This document shows, piece after piece, positions 22,148 through 33,180 of a stretch of DNA of 64,000 nt. Origin of the DNA: Rana temporaria (taxonomy: Eukaryota > Chordata > Amphibia > Anura > Ranidae); the NCBI RefSeq assembly GCF_905171775.1, contig NC_053492.1:189865317-189929316 (forward strand). Reading direction: 5' to 3'. Within the stretch, counting starts at the first letter, position 1; every line of letters starts with the position of its first letter. The notes under the pieces were generated by a model, which was not told the DNA's origin, did no database searches, and was given only the letters and a program-made list of their open reading frames with translations. Both the position numbers and the translations under genes were made by a program.

Positions 22148-22985
22148 AGATGCTAATGTCCATAAACATCACCATGTGACAAAAGTGAATATGTGCACAA
22201 ATTCCAAAAAATATATATAAATGTGTTTAAATACTAATTAAATATAAGTCCATAAAACACATCAAGTAGGTTTGTGAAAAAATAATGATAATAGCTTCCA
22301 ATCTTCCACCACACCCGGTGTCAGTGAATCCTCTCCCGTCAGATGCAAAACTCACCAACCCAAATTGCCTTACACTCTCGTGTTCGGCGTGTAAACGTGT
22401 ACAAAAAGACCTCACTGGTAGGTATAGCAGATAATTCCAGTTCCAACCAATTCACTGCCATAAAGCTCCGCGTGTAAATAAAAGAAGTTCTCAACGCTAT
22501 TTTGAGCACTTCTTTTATTTACATGCGGAGCTTTCTGGCAATGAATTGGTTGGAACTGAAATTATCTGCTATACCTACCAGTGAGGTATTTTTGTACACG
22601 TTTACATGCCAAACACGAGAGTGTAAGGCAATTTGAGTTGGTGAGTTTTGCATCTGACGGGAGAGGTGTGGTGGAAGATTGGAAGCTATTATCATTATTT
22701 TTTCACAAACCTACTTGATGTGTTTTATGGACTTATATTTAATTAATATATATTTTTTGGAATTTGTGCACACATTCACTTTTGTCACATGGTGATGTTT
22801 ATGGACATTAGCATTATTTTTGAATACCTGTGAAAACATATATTTCATCTTACATTGTTTACAGCGCTGCTTATATTTTATTACACAAATTTTAGGGTTT
22901 TAGAATATATTTTTCACAATATTGATTGTCTATTGATTGACATTGCCTCCAATATAATGAAATGAAATACAATTATGCTGACCAT
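22148..22985. mobile_element. Foldback element with about 330-bp arms and a one-sided tail
   Basis: Arms 22151-22485 and 22498-22813 are inverted copies ('tgctaatgtccataaacatc' / 'gatgtttatggacattagca'), with the turn near 22490. The right side continues into about 170 bases not found on the left, including TTTACAGCGCTGC. The same arms-plus-tail plan occurs at 25678, 28453 and 46331. It carries no ORF. Confidence 0.7.
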
Positions 22986-23688
22986 GGCCCAGATTCAGGT
23001 ACATTTGCGCTTTATTTGCGGAGGCACAGGGCAACGATTTTGCCCTGCGCCCCCGCAAATATTTTGCGCTGCCCTCGATTCACGGAACAGTAGTTCCGTA
23101 AATTGCCCGGCGTAAGCTTGCGCAATGTAAATGATCCCGCCGGGGCGGGAATCATTTAAATTAGGCGCGCTCCCGCGCCGAGCGTAGAGCGCATGCTCCG
23201 TCGGGAAACTTTCCCGACGTGCATTGCGGCAAATGACGTCATTTGCTTCAAAGTGAACGTGAATGGCGTCCAGCGCCATTCACGATTCACTTACACAAAC
23301 GATGTAGATTTTAAATATCGCGACGCGGGAACGTGGGTATCCTATAGCATTGGCTGCGCCTGCTATTAGGATGTGTAACCTTACGCGAAACCCGACGTAC
23401 GCAAACTACGTAATTTGCGTACGCAGGGCTCGCGCAACGTTGTGAATCGGTGTTAGTATGCAATTTGCATACTATACACAGATCACAATGGGAGTGCCCC
23501 CTAGCGGCCAACGCAAGAATGCAGCCTAAAATCTGCGTCGCATAAGAGCCTTATGCCACGCAGATTTTAGGCTGCAGTCGGCGTAGCGATGTTCCTGAAT
23601 CAGGAGCATTCGCTACGCCGGAGCAAGTAAGCAATTGCGCTGTGTAACCTATGGTTACACAGGCACAATTGCTTCTTGAATCTGGCCC
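22986..23688. mobile_element. Harbinger-type MITE
   Basis: The ends GGCCCAGATTCA and TGAATCTGGCC are inverted and nearly the same as the ends of the Harbinger transposon at 13986-18566. The interior is GC-rich with CpG-containing words ('cgcgacgcggga', 'gcgtagcgatgtt'). It is about 700 bp long without a transposase and is presumably mobilised by Harbinger enzymes. The 3-bp duplication was not resolved. Confidence 0.65.
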
Positions 23689-24764
23689 CTAGTTAATTAT
23701 TCCCTAAAATTCATACTCTATGCAGATATTCTTAAGCACAATAAAATTGTGTGAAATAATGGACTAAGATAATAGAGAAATAAAGATAATAAAAATAAGA
23801 TTTATTTTACAATTAAGTCACTAACAATCACATATAGAAGCAGAATTAATAGTATGACATACGTAGGTATGTAAAATGTATATTTCTCAAACCAAGGCTA
23901 CTACTTTCCAATCATCATAACTGAGTACCACAAGTCTAACTGACCTAGCAGATGATAAGTCTGCATTTATAAGACTGCCCCTATTTCTCCTCTGTAGCAG
24001 GCTAAAGGGGTCGATTCTATCTACAGGCTGTGGTAATACAGCATAGATTTAATTATTTAGTCCCTAGTGGTTATGATACTGCAAGCGGAATATCACAATA
24101 AACAAGCAAAAAACTATCATACAAATAAGGCAATATATCAAGGTAAGTTGCACTCGGGAGTAAGATAGAACTTTTAAATAATGAGCAAAGTATACTATAC
24201 CCTAGAATTTATTGATGCTGAGTTAAGGTGAGACTGGCAATCATGATTTAGGATTAAGCTGTGGATGGTGGTTCAAGATGGAGTAAGATGGATCAAAATG
24301 GATGGATATGGATGAAGCCCAAGATAGCGTATGATGAAGCTCAAGATGGAGTATATCCCTTCTCTTTAAATTTCTCCTTTTATTCCCAAAATCCTAGGGA
24401 TCAGCCCAGAGGGTAAATTTTTGAATATTTACTCACCTCAGATTGGAGGGTAATATTACCGATTAACTAATTGTTTGCTCAGCCAATAAATTAACTTGTC
24501 CACCAGATGGCATTTTAAGATTAGAAATCTCTATATTAGGTTTTCTGAGAATGAAAGTGGATAAAATATTTTTATCTTTAGAGTACTTAAAGGGTACGGT
24601 ATATAAATATATTCCTCCAGGGTTTTTGTGACATTATTTGTGACTTTAATCTTTGGTAGATTAGCATCTTAAATATGTAACCCTGGCTAGAGAAGTGTAA
24701 ACTTATCCAGCGATCCATCTTAAAATATTAAAAGATACGTTTACCTTGGTAAAAAAAATTATAA
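23689..24764. other. AT-rich sequence with no recognised gene
   Basis: A short array of 'aagatggagtaagatgga' words lies at about 24268-24350. I looked for LTR boundaries and tRNA-like primer sites and found nothing convincing. Confidence 0.3.
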
Positions 24765-25240
24765 TAAATGCACATCTTTTTCAGGTAAAACAAGTGCATT
24801 TATTTAATTTATCTTTTTCAGGTAAAAAAAAGTGCATTTATTTTATTTTTTAAAAGGGGCATGTAAAGCATTGCGCCCGTGATTAGCATATCTTGAGTGC
24901 AATGCAGGACTCCTGCAGACTGTCAGTATAACTGTCTGTTCATACCTCATACAAGCAGACAGTTACACAATGACAGGAAGAAACAATGCACTGCCTAGAG
25001 CGCTCAACAGCGCTCTGGTAGTTCATTGAGAAGTACAAGTCGACAGCCACAAAGACTGTCGGTACTTGTAGTTCTCCTAGTAGTAGCGGAGCCAAAAATG
25101 ATGACAGTAAGTTCAGGAAGATCCTCAGTTCACTGTCACTAGAGACGGTGGGTCAGGGACAGACTACATGTTACATGTTCCACCCTAAAAAGGTGTGGGA
25201 TATGTAACATGTTCCCAAAGGTGAATTTATTCTTTAATTA
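24765..25240. repeat. Probable dispersed repeat
   Basis: A 'tttttcaggtaaaa..agtgcattta' word is duplicated at 24776-24842, and the segment ends with 'tgttacatgttcc' and 'tgtaacatgttccc'. The style resembles a non-autonomous frog repeat, but no inverted ends or target duplication were found. Confidence 0.3.
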
Positions 25241-25677
25241 TACTCCTTAAAAATGTTTGGCTACATTTTGCACGGCCTCCCATATTACTCCTGAAAACAA
25301 ATAGATTATGAAACACACATATTATAATGTTATAGATTGAAATCCTGGATCTTAAATATACAGTACTGTACATAAATTTAATGGAGTTTTACTATTTTAA
25401 AGCAATTATATCTAAACGTGTCCATGATATTTAAAATACATTTTACCTTGTAGAAAAGTTTCCATAAACATATTCTTCAGTTTATTAACAGAAAAAGAAT
25501 GATCAGCTGTGTAAGCAGAGAGTGGGGTGTTATCCTAGCCAAGTCAAATAAAGTAATAAACTTCCTTTTCTCAGCTTGTTGGTATTTTTTTTATTGCTCA
25601 AAATAATGCAGGGACAGCTGTACCACATACTTTTTTCTACAACTAGCAATACACTGATCCATTAATGTCATTGACTT
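25241..25677. other. No recognised feature
   Basis: AT-rich. Its last 15 bases (25663-25677) are the left target duplication of the next element. Confidence 0.4.
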
Positions 25678-27045
25678 ATAGGAAAAAAAATGTTACTGCG
25701 CTGATCCAATTATCCAAAAGTGCAATTTCATAAAGTGCTATTAAGCCGTAAACTGAATTAATGCACAAACAACCATAAATAAGGTGCTATATCAAGTACA
25801 ACGACATGAGTGATATACTATATGGATAAACATGCGTGAGGCTGTCACGCTATACCAAAAATATATATAAATAAATAAATGTTGTAAAAACTACATAGAA
25901 TGTGCAATAAACAAAATACTAAGGCCCGGATTCACAAAAGGAGTTATGACGGCGTATCTCCAGATACGCCGTCGTAACTCTGAGTGTGAGGCGTCGCATC
26001 TCTGCGCCTGATTCATAGAATCAGATACGCCTCACTGTTGCCTAGATACGAGCGGCGTAAGTCTCCTACGCCGTCGTATCTTGGGGTGCATATTTACGCT
26101 GGCCGCTAGGTGGCGCTTCCGTTGATTTCCACGTCGAATATGCAAATGAGCTAGATACGCCGATTCACGAACGTACGTGCGCCCGGCGTATCAAGATACG
26201 TCGTTTACGTAAGGCGTCGGACCGGCATAAAGTTACCCCTCATAAAGCAGGGGTAATTCATGTTTGGTATGGATGTCGGAAACATCCGAACAGCGTCGTA
26301 TTTCACGTCGTTTGTGTAAGTCGTCCGTGAATGGGGCTGAGCGTAGATTACGTTCACGTCGCCTAAGCATTGAGCGAGCGTAATTTACTTTGAAAATTTG
26401 ACGTGATGCTGAGCATGCACACGCATGTGCCGTTCGTAAAGCGCGTCATTTACGTGGGATCACGAATAATTTAAATACAACAGGCCCCCTACCAGCCTAC
26501 TTTAATTACGCGCGCTTACGCCGGCCCATTTACGCTACGCCGCCGCCGTAACTTAGGACGCAAGTGCTTTGTGAATACTGCACTTGCCTCTCTAAGTTGC
26601 GGCGGCGTAGCGTAAATAAGATACGCTACGCCCGCACAAAGTTACGCCGCCCTACGTGAATCTGGGCCTAAAAGTTTAAACAGCATTTAACACTTTTAGT
26701 ATTTTAGTATTTTGTTTATTGCACATTCTATGTAGTTTTTACAACATTTATTTATATATTTTTTTGGTATAGTGTGACAGCCTCACGCATGTTTATCCAT
26801 ATAGTATATCACTTATGTCGTTGTACTTGATATAGCACCTTATTTATGGTTGTTTGTGCACTAATTCAGTTTACGGCTTATTAGCACTTTATGAAATTGC
26901 ACTTTTGGATAATTGGATCAGCGCAGTAACATTTTTTCCTATATGCATCTTTAACCCTCTGCTGAGGGTTCACACAGTATTGCAGCAGATCACTTATATA
27001 TTTAAAATATAATTTCTTTACACCGGTGACACTCATAACACTTTA
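25678..27045. mobile_element. Foldback element with 15-bp target duplication, holding a Harbinger MITE
   Basis: The 15-bp repeat TAATGTCATTGACTT flanks the whole unit (25663-25677 and 27046-27060). The arms, about 240 bp each (to 25920 and from about 26695 to 26941), are inverted copies: 'ttactgcgctgatccaatta' and its complement. The right side has an extra tail of about 100 bp. A 15-bp duplication is too long for hAT, piggyBac or Harbinger and suggests target-primed reverse transcription, as for Penelope-like elements. A MITE occupies the loop. Confidence 0.75.
25923..26668. mobile_element. Harbinger-type MITE with TAA target duplication
   Basis: The ends GGCCCGGATTCAC and GTGAATCTGGGCC are inverted. 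TAA flanks both sides (25920-25922 and 26669-26671), the usual Harbinger duplication. The interior is self-complementary near the ends and carries no ORF. It sits in the loop of the foldback element, so it arrived later. Confidence 0.85.
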
Positions 27046-27060
27046 TAATGTCATTGACTT

Positions 27061-27297
27061 GTACACAACTTTGCTTGCAGAACAAACTTTGCAGGTTGAA
27101 AAAACAAGTTCCCTGTTATGTAATCCCAAGAGAAGGGGATTAGTTCTTACGGGGAGGAGCCGAGACAGCCGCCGAGGGACCCCAGACGACCAGGTTCGGG
27201 GGCCACTCTGTGCAAAACTAGCTGCACAGTGGAGGTAAGTATAACATGTGTGTTATTTAAAAAAAATATATATATATTCTTTACAGCCCCTTTAATG
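27061..27297 (+). other. Possible MITE or SINE fragment
   Basis: The segment ends 'ctttacagcccctttaa', like the right ends of the TTAA-flanked MITEs at 12314 and 52551. A matching left end was not found. Confidence 0.25.
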
Positions 27298-27720
27298 CCA
27301 ACCACATCTCTGCCTGCCACCTGAACTGACTGGCCTGCTAATCAACCATGTTTCAACCTTCCACCTGGACTAACCTTTTGCCTGCATATTGACCTTGTCT
27401 CTGCCTGCCAACTGAACTGACCCTGGCCTGTTAACCAGCCATGTTTCTGTCTGTCATCTCCTTTATCTGCCTACCGACCACATCTCTGCCTTCTGTCTGA
27501 ACTGACCCAAGCCTGTTTATTGACCATGTTTTTGCCTGCTACCTGGACTGATCCTTTGTTTACATACTGACAATGTCTATGCCTGCTACGTGAACTGACC
27601 CTGGTATGTTAATGAATCATGTTTTTGCCTGCTGCCTGTACCAATCCTTTCCCTGTTTACTGACCATGTCTCTGCCTGCCACTAGTACTGACCTATCTGC
27701 ACACCACACTGACTACAGTA
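27298..27720 (+). repeat. Degenerate tandem repeat, about 60-bp unit
   Basis: Units have the pattern 'tctgcctgccac ctgaactgac', 'cctg', 'ttaa', 'accatgttt'. Copies differ by about a fifth. There is no coding signal. Confidence 0.65.
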
Positions 27721-28153
27721 TGTTCCTGTGAGACCCCAGTCCCACCCATCCTATGCAGAAAACTGCACTACTGGAACCATGGGTATTCTTTTGTTCAGCC
27801 TCTCGTACTCCCTGGCCAGTGAACATAGTAATGTGCTATGGGGGCAGCCATATGCCAGTAGGTTAGGCATGCTTGACTTTTAGGAACAGGGACCATATAG
27901 GTAAAGCTACACTAAACTAGATTCCCTGACCACTTATACAGAGGCAACCATTACAGTGCAGTGTTTTCTATGCAGAGGTGGTTGATTCAGTTAGATCAGT
28001 GATACAAAAGATGTAATGTTGGGTACATAATTAGTCCTAACCTTGAAAACGTCTTACACATGCAATATCCCCATACTTAGGAGGAATAGCAGACAGAACG
28101 TTTTTTGGGGTGTAATTCTGAGTAGATCCATGCTGTGTGTTAGAAATATCTTA
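27721..28153. other. No recognised gene
   Basis: The right portion (about 28020-28153) resembles 30480-30620 ('gtgttagaaatatctta' and 'cata(c/t)t(c/t)aggagga' in both), so it is part of an older repeat into which the next element inserted. Confidence 0.35.
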
Positions 28154-28787
28154 TTAACTGCTTGTCCACCACCCGCCGTCAAATGACGGCGGGAGGCAGT
28201 CCCTCTTGTTCTGGGCGGACATCATATGACGTTGCTCCTTCTTAAGCCACTAGGGGGCGTGCGCGCCGGCTGGTGGCCGCCAGGCACCAGCGATTGTCAA
28301 AAGTGTCCGATGTGTCCGCCGCAATATCGCAGTCACTATAAAAATCGCTGATCGCCGCCATTACTAGTAAAAAAAAAATGCTATATATCTATCCCCTATT
28401 TTGTAGCTGCTATAACTTTTGCGCAAACCAATCAATATACGCTTATTGCAATGGGTGTAAATAGCAGGTGGTGGCCCCTACTTAAGTGTAAAATGAATAT
28501 AAGTGTACACAAATAACAAACCAATGTGTCCACCTATGTGGTTAAATTATCACGTGGTAGTGTCTATTACCAATCCAAATAAATAAATAAATAAATAAAA
28601 AGAAAATAATTAAAAAGAAAAAAAGGGTGATATAAATATCATAAAATATATATATATATGGTGGTTATCCTTAAATACATAAAATGTAAAAAGTGCAAAC
28701 AATGTGTTTCAAAAACAAGTCCAGTTTCCAATGTTGCTTCATGCAAAGATTAAATTTAAAATTTAAAATTAAAATAAAAGCGCGCTC

Positions 28788-28811
28788 CAGATGACGTCAG
28801 AGAGACGAAAC
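28788..28811 (+). ncRNA. Hairpin-GAAAC motif, hammerhead-ribozyme-like
   Basis: CAGATGA (one change from CUGAUGA), an extra C, a GTC/GAC stem with a short loop and GAAAC occur in that order just inside the left arm of the foldback. The change in the first core argues against activity of this copy. Confidence 0.35.
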
Positions 28812-28872
28812 CGGTAAAGCGATCGCATCTCTATGCGAAAAAATAAAAGCCCATAACCCCAATCGCATTCTG

Positions 28873-29043
28873 CGATCCACCAATCAAAACCTCCTCCAGA
28901 TACCCAAAGCCAGATACAAGTCCAAAGGAGATCGAAGATTTGCAGTCCAGGGACCTCGCCTGTGGAATGCACTACCAACTACCATCCGACTGGAGTCGGA
29001 CCACTTGGCCTTCAGGAGAAAGATTAAAACCCATCTCTTCTGA
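28873..29043 (+). pseudogene. L2/Rex1-like LINE reverse transcriptase C-terminus
   Basis: An open frame of 56 codons plus TGA encodes the familiar C-terminal tail of L2/CR1-superfamily LINEs: 'FAVQGPRLWNALPTTIRL' followed by 'AFRRKIKTHLF' and the stop. It is continuous without stops but lacks all catalytic blocks. A (TC)n run follows at about 29118-29148. How it came to lie inside the foldback is unclear; capture of a LINE 3' end is one possibility. Confidence 0.7.
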
Positions 29044-29117
29044 GGTCAAGGGATTCCTTACCCATGAAATGGATACAGCGCCTAGAGGCGATTCAGTTCG
29101 CATGTGTTGCGCTTTAC

Positions 29118-29151
<34 letters not shown>

Positions 29152-29570
29152 GCACTCTGTTTTAAGGCTTTTTTACCTATGTGTCAAATGTGAGTACCTT
29201 GTTTATACGAATTAAAGTATTATACTTCATTTATAAAACGGTATCACGCTATTGGGCGCTTCATTTATCTCCTCTATGAGCAGCTGAAAGTTTATGCATG
29301 AAAAGTCCTGGCAGTCCTAGCAGTACGGATACTTATTGTGAGAGCTTGTTACCCCTGTAGGGGTGATTGGATTTGGTGAGTGCGGGACCATTGGGGGAGA
29401 GCACTGAGTGATCCACTGAAGGCTTGCAGTATAGCCTGTATCTGCATGAAGCACGCAGCACTTTATTTAATCTTTGCATGAAGCAACATTGGAAACTGGA
29501 CTTGTTTTTGAAACACATTGTTTGCACTTTTTACATTTTATGTATTTAAGGATAACCACCAGCATTGTAT

Positions 29571-29572
29571 TG

Positions 29573-29655
<83 letters not shown>
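29571..29655. repeat. (TA)n microsatellite, about 42 units
   Basis: An uninterrupted alternating TA run. Tyrosine-isoleucine open frames across it are artefacts. Confidence 0.95.
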
Positions 29656-29658
<3 letters not shown>

Positions 29659-29701
29659 ATGATATTTATATCACCCTTTTTTTCTCTTTAATTATTTTCT
29701 C

Positions 29702-29731
29702 TTTATTTATTTATTTATTTATTTATTTATT
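29702..29731. repeat. (TTTA)n microsatellite
   Basis: Seven or so 'attt' units, mirrored by 'aaat' units near 28576-28600 in the opposite arm. Confidence 0.9.
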
Positions 29732-30352
29732 TGGATTGGTAATAGACACTACCACGTGATAATTTAACCACATAGGTGGACACATTGGTTTGTTATTTGT
29801 GTACACTTATATTCATTTTACACTTAAGTAGGCGCCACCACCTGCTATTTACACCCATTGCATTTTCTCTATCTAGGTGGAGTTTTTTCATGCAGGGGCT
29901 GCCACTGTAATATTTATTTATTTTATTCACAGCATCCCTTGTCACTTTAATTTAAATTGTCCGTAGCGCAGATTCATTACCCCCAATATACGCTTATTGC
30001 AATTTTTTTTACCAAAAATATATAGAAGAATACATATCTGCCTAAACTGAGGAAAAAATGTGTTTAAAAAAAAAAGAAATGGATATTTATAATAGCAAAA
30101 AGTAAAAAATATTGTGGTTTTTTTTTCAAACTTGTCCCTCTTCTTTTGTTTATAGCGCAAGGAATAAAAACCGCAGAGGTGATCAAATACCACCAAAAGA
30201 AAGCTCTATTTGCGGGGAAAAAATAAGAAAAATTTCATTTGGGTACAGTGTTGCACGACCGCACAATTGTCATTCAAACTGTGACAGCACTGAAAGCTGA
30301 AAAATGGCTTGGGCAGGAAGGGGGTGAAAGTGCCCAGGAGGCTAGTGGTTAA

Positions 30353-31044
30353 TTGACAATGCTTTGTTAAAAAAAAAAAATCCCTCTCCAAAACCTTGTG
30401 GCAAAAAATGACATTTCCAAAAGACCCACTGTGATTTAGGAAATTAGATACGTAATTTATGCTCCTAGAAATCCTAAATGTGCTCCTTGGGATTTCTGGC
30501 TAGGCCATGAAAAAGTTTCACTATATGTCGCCATACTCGGGAGGATTAGTAGAATGTATTTTGGGATGTACTTTGAAGTATACTTATGCTGTGTTAGAAA
30601 TATCTTAATATCTTATTCACTGAAAACCTTGTGTTGAAAAAGGCATTTTCATTTTCTTTCCACATTTTCCGAAAATTTGTGGCTAAAAATGAAATTTTCA
30701 AAGTTAGGATTTGCAGAATTTTGAATAAGGACTCACCAGATCCTTAGCAAATCAAATCTGGGCAAATTCACCATCACTAATCACTAGCACACATTCCCCG
30801 GTACATTCAGCAACATCGTTAAGTATATTTAGATTGTAGTAAAGTGTGAATACACGTAGACTGTTATATGATAAAGTAACTTTATTGGGTTAAAGAAAAT
30901 CCAGAAGAAAGGTCACTGCAATAGATGAGCTTTATTACTCACCTATGATGGTCCAGAGATCTCTGTGCACATTAGGAGCTGCAGCAAGTCAGATAGAACA
31001 CATCTAATTTCCTGGCTGATGAAACATCCAGCATTATGCAGGTC
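30353..31044. other. No recognised gene
   Basis: About 30480-30620 is related to 28020-28153 (same older repeat). The remainder is unassigned. Confidence 0.35.
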
Positions 31045-31047
31045 TTA

Positions 31048-31505
31048 GGCCTCGTACACACGACCGAGGAACTCGTCGTAAATGAAACATCGTTTTACTT
31101 GACGAGTTCCTTGTTAGGCTTGTCGAGAATCTTGACAAGCTTTCTTTGTGTACACACTGTCAAGACAAAATCTCGTTGTTCTCAAACGCGGTGACGTAAA
31201 ACACGTACGACGGCACTATAAAGGGGAAGTTTGATTCCACTGGCGCCACACTTCTGAGCATGTGCGGGTTTCTAAGCATACACACGAACGTGTTTCTCGT
31301 CGAAAACCAGCCCGGCGAGGAACACAATGAGGAATTGAGTCTCCCGACGAGGAAAAAGAGAACTTGTTCTCTTTTTTTCTCATCGAGTTCCACAACAGTT
31401 TTCTCGATGAAAAACATTCACACGACCGTTTTCCTTGGCAAAAAAGCTCTGCCACCAAGTTTCTTTATGGATTCTGTCGAGGAAAACGGTTGTGTGTACG
31501 AGGCC
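31048..31505. mobile_element. MITE with GGCCTCGTACACACGACCG ends and TTA duplication
   Basis: The inverted ends GGCCTCGTACACACGA and TTGTGTGTACGAGGCC are flanked by TTA at 31045-31047 and 31506-31508. The interior has further inverted words ('gacgagttcc', 'gaaaacggt'). No ORF is credible. A 3-bp TTA duplication suggests Harbinger-type mobilisation. Confidence 0.8.
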
Positions 31506-31508
31506 TTA

Positions 31509-31899
31509 CTTTCCCAATCTGACTGTCACTGGCTCTCCCCTTTCAGTCACTGGACTTCAGTTCTATTAATCATGGAGGCTTGCATTACAGCTAAAGGCAG
31601 CCTGCCTAGTAATACTCACTTCCCCAGACTGTCATGCACCCATCAGGGCATTTAGATATTTGCATACATCCTCTGAGGTGCCAGCTCATTGCTTGCATCA
31701 GGGCTGAGGGTTCATGAGAGGAGAACTAATGCATGGTGCTGTGAAGTTTTCAGGAATCTATGTAAAGCACACTGGCAGCACCTCCCACTAGCCATGATCC
31801 ACCTGCAATGCATGAGAAGAACAGAGACTCCATGATGACATCAGTACGTTTATAATAATGTATGTAATGAAAATTAAAAGCTTTTATAAAAAAAAATAG
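31509..31899. other. No recognised feature
   Basis: Unassigned sequence ending in an A-run just before the DIRS element. Confidence 0.35.
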
Positions 31900-32024
31900 T
31901 ATTTTTGTACTCACAGTAAAATCATTTTCTCTGAGTTCATGGACAGACACAGCACTCTCTTGACAAAGTGGGTATTCAGCCTTCAACCAGGAGAGGACTA
32001 GGCAGAAAACAGGTTAATGTTTAA
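31900..32024. repeat. DIRS left inverted terminal repeat, outer part
   Basis: 'ctctgagttcatggacagac' to 'aaaacaggttaatgtTTAA' is the inverse of 45158-45259. The repeat is cut at TTAA by the piggyBac element and resumes at 37827-37895. Confidence 0.8.
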
Positions 32025-32689
32025 CCACTTCCACACAGGGCACTTAAACACCTTCCTGCCCAGACCAATTTTCAGCTTTCAGTGCTCTCACGCTTTGATT
32101 GACAATTACTCAGTCATACTACATTGTATCCAAACAAAATTTTTATAATTTTCTTCTCACAAATAGAGCTTTCTTTTGGTGGTATTTAATCACCGCTGTT
32201 TTTTTTTATTTTTTGCGATATAAGGGAAAAATCGCAAAAATTTAAAAAAAAAAAAACACTTTTTCTATTGTAAAATTTTGCAAAAAAGTACATTTTCTTC
32301 ATAAATTTGGGCCAAAATGTATACTGCTACATATCTTTGGTAAAAAACAAAACAAATTAGTGGATATTATTTAGTCTGTGTGAAAGTTATAGAGTCTACA
32401 ATTTAGGGTGCAAATCACTAAGAATTGATCACATCTGATCACACCTGATGTACTGAAGGCCTATCTCATTTCTTGATTCAATAACAATCCAGGAAAGTAC
32501 AAATACCCCCAAAATGACCCCTTTTTGGAAAGTAGACAGTCCAAGGTATTTAGTAAGATTCAAATTTCAAATTTGTAATTTTTTCACACAATTCTTGGGA
32601 AAATTAAGATTTTTTTTTATTTTTATTTTTTTACACAAACTTATTGTATTGATAGGTTATTTCTTGAACACAGCATATGCATATTTGAA

Positions 32690-33180
32690 AATACATTCTG
32701 CTACTCCTCCTGAGTATGGCAATACCACATGTGTGAGACTTTTACACAGCCTGGCCACATACAGAGGCCTAACATCCAAGTAGCACCTCCAGGCATTTTA
32801 GGATCAAAATTACACATATAATTTCATGATGTCCTATCTCAATTTTGAAGGCCCTGGAGCACCAGGACAATGGAAACACCCACAAAATGACCCCATTTTG
32901 GAAAGCTAACACCCCAACGTATGATTTTTTTCCAGAAGTCTTCTGAATACGTGGGAAAAAAATGAAAACGCATTTTTTTAACACAAAGTTGCCCATTTAT
33001 AAGATATTTCCAACACACCGCATGTACATAGCAAAAATGACACCCCAAAAAACATTCTGCTACTCCTCCTGAGTATGGCGATACCACACGTGTGAGACTT
33101 TTACACAGCCTGGCCACATACAGAGGCCTAACATCCAAGTAGCACCTCCAGGCATTTTAGGAGCATAATTACACATATAG
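32690..33180. repeat. Tandem duplication of about 350 bp inside piggyBac
   Basis: 'ttctgctactcctcctgagtatggc..ataccac..gtgtgagacttttacacagcctggccac' at about 32697-32820 recurs at 33055-33179. The right copy is the one interrupted by the MITE at 33180, while the left copy (32812-32830) shows its empty site. Confidence 0.8.

Larger units (their letters stand above)
28453..29984. mobile_element. Foldback element with 19-bp flanking repeat, (TA)n and an L2 fragment
   Basis: The direct repeat 'aatatacgcttattgcaat' flanks it at 28434-28452 and 29985-30003. Inverted arms span about 28453-28775 and 29455-29862 ('gtgtaaatagcaggtgg' and complement). The right side continues into a 120-bp tail with 'ccgtagcgcag'. 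Between the arms are a hammerhead-like motif, an L2-like LINE C-terminus and microsatellites. The long duplication points to insertion through reverse transcription. Confidence 0.7.
28154..30352. mobile_element. piggyBac-type MITE (TTAA ends) holding a foldback insertion
   Basis: TTAA at 28154-28157 and 30349-30352 bounds an element with ends 'ttaactgcttgtccacc' and 'ggaggctagtggttaa'. The right part is the reverse complement of the start of the piggyBac-type elements at 32021 and 55041 (piggyBac left-end words such as 'accaaaagaaagctct', 'ctgaaagctgaaaa'). A 1.53-kb foldback at 28453-29984 splits it. It has no ORF of its own. Confidence 0.6.

Noticed and set aside
23689..24764. Possible LTR (AT-rich block with 'aagatggagt' words and A-rich tracts)
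   Set aside because: No paired ends, primer site or target duplication were found.
29474..29759. Tyr/Ile repeat open frames
   Set aside because: Translation of a (TA)n microsatellite.
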